A stretch of 54,996 nucleotides of DNA, taken from Streptomyces sp. NRRL F-6676. GTDB taxonomy: Bacteria > Actinomycetota > Actinomycetes > Streptomycetales > Streptomycetaceae. The stretch's first letter is position 1; each line of letters begins with the position of its first letter. The notes beneath the pieces were generated by a model that saw nothing but the letters and a program-made list of their open reading frames with translations, was not told the DNA's origin and did no database searches. Both the position numbers and the translations under genes were made by a program. The stretch is taken from the NCBI RefSeq assembly GCF_000725625.1, contig NZ_JOHS01000041.1, positions 1 through 54,996 on the forward strand. Direction: 5' to 3'. Below, piece by piece: positions 50,996-54,996 of this stretch.

Positions 50996-51122
50996 GCATG
51001 GCGCCCCGTCAGGGGCGCGGGGAACTGCGCGAGAAGCTCCACCGGCGGCCGGCCGACAACGAACCCTCGGGGTCCAAGGGGCGGAGCCCCTTGAAAGGAC
51101 GGGAAGTGTAAAGGACGGGAAG
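50996..51122 (+). repeat. dispersed intergenic repeat, copy B, with hairpin and direct repeat
   Basis: Modules: GCGCCCC-GTCA-GGGGCGC hairpin (51001-51018), GGGGAACTGCGCGAGAAG, CCACCGGCGG, then the CAAGGGGC-GGA-GCCCCTTG hairpin (51075-51093). A perfect 13-bp direct repeat AAAGGACGGGAAG follows (51094-51106 and 51110-51122). The hairpin also lies before the PhoX promoter and after the 51178 gene. Confidence 0.65.
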
Positions 51123-51177
51123 GGTAGGGGCGGCGGGGGCGAAAACCCTCACGCGCCGGAACCGGCGGGCCCCCCGC

Positions 51178-52656
51178 TCACTCCCCCCGCTGCGACCGCG
51201 CCTTGAACGCCGCCTTCCGCGCCTCCTTCGCCACCCTCTTGTCCGGATGCAGCCGTCCCATCGCCTCCAGCACCTCCGCCGTCGCCGGATGCTCCACCCG
51301 CCACGCCGCCGCGAAGAACCCGCTGTGGCCCGCCGCCAGCCCCTCCACCAGTTCCCGCAGCTCCGCCGAGTTCCCCTCGGCGGCCAGCTGCGCCGCAACC
51401 GTGTCGATGGTCAGCCAGAACACCATCGACTCCGGCGGCGCCGGCACATCCGCCGCCCCGTGCTCCGCGAGCCACACCCGCGCGAGCCCGCCCAGTTCCG
51501 CGTCGTCGAGGACCTCGCGCAGGGCCGGCTCCGCCGCCCCGCCCACCAGCGCCAGCGCCTGCTGACAGCACAGCCGGCGCAACGGCGCCCCCGCGTCCAC
51601 GCCCCGGGCCGCGCTCAGCAACTCCCGCGCCGCCGCGAGCGGTTCACGCCGGGCGAGCCACTGCTCGGTCTCGGCCCGGGCGGCGGCCGGCGGGAAGCCG
51701 GCGGTGCCGTCGAGGAGCACATCGGCCCCCTTGTCGGCCAGTTCGCCCACCGCGGGCGCCTCGAACCCCGCTTCGAGGAGCCGGACACGCAGGCCGTACA
51801 GACCGAGCGGCGTCAGCCGCACCATGCCGTACCGGCTGACGTCGGCCTCGTCGACCGCGGCCCCCTCGCCGCCCCCGCCGGCGGGCTCGCCCTCGTCCGC
51901 CGCCTCGGCCAGCACGTCCTCGTCGACCGGCTGGAACTCGACCAGACCCACCGGTTCGAGCAGCCGGAACTGGTCGTCGAGCCGCATCAGCGCGTCGGAG
52001 ACCTGTTCCAGCACGTCGTTCGTGGGCTCGCCCATGTCGTCCGGGACGATCATCGACGCGGCGAGCGCGGGCAGCGGCACCGGCCCCTCGCCGGGCCCGT
52101 CCTCGTCCACCGTCAGCAGATACAGATTGCCGAGCACCCCGTCGAGGAATGCGGCCTCCGCCTCCGGGTCCCAGTCGAGCGAGGACAGATCGACCTCGCC
52201 GTCCTCGCCCGCCTCCTCCAGCAGGGCGTCCACGTCGCGCAGGTCCGGCACGCTCGCGTCGGCCAGTACGGTCTCCAGGGCGCCGAGCCACACGTCCAGC
52301 ACGTCGTGCGGCGACCCGGAGGTGAGCAGCCGCAGGCTCTCCCCCGCCTCGACGGTGCCCTGCTCCTCGTCCGTGACGGTGACGAGCCCGGTGTTGACGG
52401 CGACCTGCCAGGCCTCGTCGGCGAGCCCCTCGGCGTGCTCGGCGGCCTCGGTGCCTTCCGTGTCGAGCCCGAGCGCCTCGGCCGCCGCCGGCAACTGCTC
52501 CTCGACCAGTTCGCCACCGGCGTCGACACGGGTCTCCGGTCCGGCCCAGCGGGCCAGCCGGACGGCGCGCGTGAGCAGCGGCGTGGCGAGCGCGTCCCGC
52601 GCGAGCTCCGCTTCGGGGCGCAGCCGCACCGGCGGCAGGGGGGAGCTGTCTGACAT
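51178..52656 (-). CDS. uncharacterised acidic 492-residue protein
   Basis: Not assigned to a family. It is rich in Glu, Asp, Ala and Leu with long amphipathic helices, such as ELARDALATPLLTRAVRLARW and AEAFLDGVLGNLYLL-like segments, and no signal peptide. It contains EVDLSSLDWDPEAEAAFL, an acidic low-complexity loop (about residues 270-290, EPAGGGGEGAAVDE) and RLTPLGLYGLRVRLLEAG. The C-terminal half (ARRLLCCQQALALVGG-like, REVLDDAELGGLARVWLAEHG, then HPATAEVLEAMGRLHPDKRVAKEARKAAFKARS) has HEAT-like helix pairs. I took the ATG at 52656 because GAGGAG lies about nine bases upstream; an ATG eight codons earlier is possible. Confidence 0.85.
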   Translation of the reverse strand: MSDSSPLPPVRLRPEAELARDALATPLLTRAVRLARWAGPETRVDAGGELVEEQLPAAAEALGLDTEGTEAAEHAEGLADEAWQVAVNTGLVTVTDEEQGTVEAGESLRLLTSGSPHDVLDVWLGALETVLADASVPDLRDVDALLEEAGEDGEVDLSSLDWDPEAEAAFLDGVLGNLYLLTVDEDGPGEGPVPLPALAASMIVPDDMGEPTNDVLEQVSDALMRLDDQFRLLEPVGLVEFQPVDEDVLAEAADEGEPAGGGGEGAAVDEADVSRYGMVRLTPLGLYGLRVRLLEAGFEAPAVGELADKGADVLLDGTAGFPPAAARAETEQWLARREPLAAARELLSAARGVDAGAPLRRLCCQQALALVGGAAEPALREVLDDAELGGLARVWLAEHGAADVPAPPESMVFWLTIDTVAAQLAAEGNSAELRELVEGLAAGHSGFFAAAWRVEHPATAEVLEAMGRLHPDKRVAKEARKAAFKARSQRGE

Positions 52657-52969
52657 CGGCTGGTTCTCCTCGTACGCCATGCGCCTGTGAGCGGTCCCGC
52701 GGGCAGCCGTACAACCGCCTGAACGTCGTACGACCCAACCGCTCAGCCTAGACGGATTTCCACCCATGCCGCCCGGTTCACGTTCCCGATGCCGGGCGTA
52801 CATGGCCGAAACCTTGACAACCGGTCGGCCTTGGCAGGAGATTGACGCGCGTAGAAGCCGACGGACAGTGGTCCACCGAACACTCGCCGTCGCTCGCGTC
52901 ATCGCCGTCGGCCGAACCCCCGCGTCCGGCCGGGCGCTTCCCAGTCAAGTGGTACCCGGAGGGATCCCC
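52657..52969. other. divergent intergenic region before the nuclease gene (313 bp)
   Basis: Contains TTGACA near 52814 and a GTTCACG half-site at 52776-52782, but no clear -10. GGAGG at about 52957 serves the TTG start. The in-frame upstream extension to 52766 has no secretion signal or family similarity and is not accepted as coding. Confidence 0.5.
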
Positions 52970-54796
52970 TTGCCGAGCAAGTCATCCGCGCGTCTCGCCG
53001 CGCTCACCGTCGCCGCCGTCTGCTCCACGGTCTCCGGCGTGGTCCTCACCTCGCCGGCGCACGCCGACGAGGTGCGCATCCATGACATCCAGGGCACGAC
53101 CCGTATCTCCCCGTACGCCGGCCGGCAGATCACCGATGTGGCCGGAATCGTCACCGGCGTGCGCGGCTACGGTTCGTCGAAGGGCTTCTGGATCCAGGAC
53201 CCGGCGCCGGACGCCGACCCGGCCACCAGCGAGGGCGTGTTCGTCTTCACCAGCTCGGCGCCGAAGGTCGCGGCCGGCGACGCGGTGACGGTGTCGGGCA
53301 CGGTCTCGGAGTACGTGCCCGGCGGCACGTCCAGCGGCAACCAGTCGGTCACCGAGATCACCAGGCCGGTGATCACCACCGTCTCCACCGGCAACGCGCT
53401 CCCGGCGCCGACGACGGTCGACGCCCGCTCGGTGCCGGACGCGTACAGCCCGGCGGGTGACCCCGCCGCGCACGACTCGGTCAACGGGCTGACGCTGCGG
53501 CCGGAGAAGTACGCCCTGGACTACTACGAGTCCCTGGAGGGTATGAACGTCCAGGTCGCCGACACCCGTGTGGTCACGGCGACGGACCCGTACACCGAGC
53601 TGTGGGTCACCGTGAAGCCGCACGAGAACCCGACCCGGCGCGGCGGCACGGTCTACGGCTCCTACGCCTCCCAGAACACCGGCCGGCTCCAGATCCAGTC
53701 CCTCGGCTCCACCGCCGACTTCCCCGCGGCGACCGTCGGCGACACCCTCGCCGGGACCACCGCCGGGCCGCTGGACTACAACCAGTACGGCGGCTACACG
53801 CTGGTCGCGAGCGAGCTGGGCACGCTGCGGAAGGGCGGCCTGGAGCGGGAGTCGACGCACCGGCAGAGCGGCCGCGAACTCGCGGTGGCCACGTACAACG
53901 TCGAGAACCTCGACCCGTCGGACGACACGTTCGCCGACCACGCCGCCGCGATCGTGCACAACCTGAAGTCGCCCGACATCGTGTCCCTGGAGGAGATCCA
54001 GGACAACAACGGCGCCACGGACGACGGCACGGTCGCCGCCGACCGGACGCTCGGCAAGCTGATCGACGCCATCGTCGCGGCGGGCGGCCCGCGCTACGAG
54101 TGGCGGGGCATCGACCCGGTCGACGACCAGGACGGCGGCGAGCCCGGCGGCAACATCCGCCAGGTGTTCCTGTTCAACCCCGCGCGGGTGTCGTTCACCG
54201 ACCGTGCCGGGGGGACGTCCACGACGGCCGTGGGTGTGGAGAAGGTGCGCGGCAAGGCCCGCCTGACGGCCTCTCCGGGGCGGATCGACCCGGCGAGCGC
54301 GGCGTGGAAGGACAGCCGCAAGCCGCTGGCCGGGGAGTTCGTCTTCCGCGGGAAGACGGTCTTCGTGATCGCCAACCACTTCGCCTCCAAGGGCGGCGAC
54401 CAGGGGCTGACGGCCCAGTACCAGCCGCCGGTACGCAGCTCGGAGACCCAGCGGCACGCCCAGGCGACGGAGGTCAACGCGTTCGTCAAGGACATCCTCA
54501 AGGCCCAGAGGAACGCGCGGGTGATCGCCCTGGGCGACATCAACGACTTCGAGTTCTCCGGCACGGCCCGGCTGCTCGAGGACGACGGCGCCCTGTGGTC
54601 GGCGATCAAGTCACTGCCGAAGAGCGAGCGTTACACGTACGACTACCAGGGCAACAGCCAGGTCCTGGACCAGATCCTCCTCAGCCCGTCCCTCCGCCAC
54701 CGCGGCGCGTACGCCTACGACAGCGTCCACATCAACGCGGAATTCCCCACCCAGATCAGCGACCACGACCCCCAGGTGGTCCGACTCCACCTGTAG
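52970..54796 (+). CDS. secreted endonuclease/exonuclease/phosphatase family nuclease
   Basis: 608 residues. TTG start at 52970 with CGGAGG seven bases upstream; the signal peptide runs to about residue 27 (AALTVAAVCSTVSGVVLTSPAHA). An N-terminal OB/LTD-like region, residues 30-280 (IHDIQGTTRISPYAGRQITDVAGIVTGVRGYGSSKGFWIQDP), precedes the EEP domain. Catalytic motifs are LAVATYNVENLDPSDD, LEEIQDNNGATD, VIANHFASKGGDQG, ALGDINDFEFSG and ISDHDPQVVRL. This matches the ExeM/NucH-type extracellular DNases of Streptomyces, which scavenge phosphate and nucleosides. Confidence 0.92.
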   Translation: MPSKSSARLAALTVAAVCSTVSGVVLTSPAHADEVRIHDIQGTTRISPYAGRQITDVAGIVTGVRGYGSSKGFWIQDPAPDADPATSEGVFVFTSSAPKVAAGDAVTVSGTVSEYVPGGTSSGNQSVTEITRPVITTVSTGNALPAPTTVDARSVPDAYSPAGDPAAHDSVNGLTLRPEKYALDYYESLEGMNVQVADTRVVTATDPYTELWVTVKPHENPTRRGGTVYGSYASQNTGRLQIQSLGSTADFPAATVGDTLAGTTAGPLDYNQYGGYTLVASELGTLRKGGLERESTHRQSGRELAVATYNVENLDPSDDTFADHAAAIVHNLKSPDIVSLEEIQDNNGATDDGTVAADRTLGKLIDAIVAAGGPRYEWRGIDPVDDQDGGEPGGNIRQVFLFNPARVSFTDRAGGTSTTAVGVEKVRGKARLTASPGRIDPASAAWKDSRKPLAGEFVFRGKTVFVIANHFASKGGDQGLTAQYQPPVRSSETQRHAQATEVNAFVKDILKAQRNARVIALGDINDFEFSGTARLLEDDGALWSAIKSLPKSERYTYDYQGNSQVLDQILLSPSLRHRGAYAYDSVHINAEFPTQISDHDPQVVRLHL

Positions 54797-54815
54797 CCGG
54801 TCCGCGACCGACGCG

Positions 54816-54849
54816 GGGGCGCCCTACTGCTTTCAGCAGGGGGCGCCCC
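54816..54849 (+). terminator. terminator after the secreted nuclease
   Basis: GGGGCGCCC/GGGCGCCCC and CTGC/GCAG stems separated by a small internal loop, with loop TTTCA at 54831-54835, 20 bases after the stop codon. Confidence 0.65.
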
Positions 54850-54859
54850 ACCGCTTCTC

Positions 54860-54926
54860 AGGGGCACGGGGAACCGCGCGACAAGCCACAGCAGACCCGC
54901 GCCCGCACCCGCCGACGAGTCGACCC
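54860..54926 (+). repeat. dispersed intergenic repeat, copy C
   Basis: GGGGCACGGGGAACCGCGCG, then ACAAGCCACAGCAGACCCGC and GCCCGCACCCGCCGACGAG modules match copies A and D in order and orientation. It lies immediately after the terminator, in the last gap of the window. Confidence 0.65.
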
Positions 54927-54996
54927 GCCCGAGCCCTTCGTACCCACCCCGCCCCCGGAGGGGCCCCTACCGCCGCCGCCCCCACCACACCCCCGC

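Noticed and set aside
52766..52969. Longer N-terminus of the secreted nuclease from an ATG at 52766
   Set aside because: It would bury the signal peptide behind 68 basic residues. The TTG at 52970 has a good ribosome site and gives a normal leader.

Overview
The window is very GC-rich DNA with strong third-position GC bias, many GTG/TTG starts, ATGA/GTGA-type coupled gene junctions and typical actinomycete families (LAxTG sorting signal, TerD proteins, sugar ABC operons without their own ATPase). This fits a Streptomyces chromosome. From memory, the order LAETG surface protein / ectABCD / secreted penicillin-binding protein / pectinases resembles the S. coelicolor SCO1860-SCO1880 neighbourhood; I could not check this by alignment. 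I saw no tRNA, rRNA, CRISPR, prophage or insertion sequence.

Layout. (1) 0-5 kb, minus strand: a sortase-anchored LAETG protein and a polar amino-acid ABC operon ending in an amidohydrolase, with a class V aminotransferase reading away from it. (2) 6.8-10.2 kb: ectABCD (ectoine and 5-hydroxyectoine synthesis), closed by a strong bidirectional terminator. (3) 10.2-17.8 kb: a second class V aminotransferase, a DsbA/FrnE-like protein, a GNAT enzyme, an aldehyde dehydrogenase divergent from an IclR regulator, a penicillin-binding transpeptidase and a HAD acid phosphatase. (4) 18-36 kb: a pectin utilisation island. It holds secreted rhamnogalacturonan acetylesterase, pectate lyase and pectinesterase; a carbohydrate ABC operon with GH43, DUF6807 and Gfo/Idh/MocA enzymes; a GntR regulator with a DHDPS-family enzyme and an IlvD/Edd dehydratase; and kdgD plus an unknown protein facing a uronate dehydrogenase. 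With the aldehyde dehydrogenase at 12.9-14.5 kb this outlines oxidative uronate (and probably pentonate) breakdown to 2-oxoglutarate. The aldarate dehydratase step is not visible. (5) 36-43.4 kb: a zinc alcohol dehydrogenase divergent from a TetR regulator, then a DeoR regulator and a polyol-type ABC operon with its own dehydrogenase. (6) 43.7-48.2 kb: a compact four-gene unit (methyltransferase, Cys/Met-type PLP enzyme, ATP-grasp ligase, MFS exporter) that looks like a small natural-product pathway. (7) 48.2-54.8 kb: a double-TerD protein, a PhoX-family phosphatase, an unrecognised 492-residue protein and a secreted nuclease.

The most interesting signals are regulatory. A perfect 14-bp match to the CebR (cello-oligosaccharide repressor) operator, as I recall its consensus, lies just downstream of a good promoter in front of the methyltransferase/PLP/ATP-grasp/MFS unit. 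In the pectin island, two AAGCGCTT-core palindromes spaced 33 bp apart precede the ABC operon. A perfect 18-bp palindrome with the same core lies inside the upstream DHDPS-family gene, built from codons that are rare here, which suggests selection for the DNA site. A modular intergenic repeat family recurs in at least six gaps.
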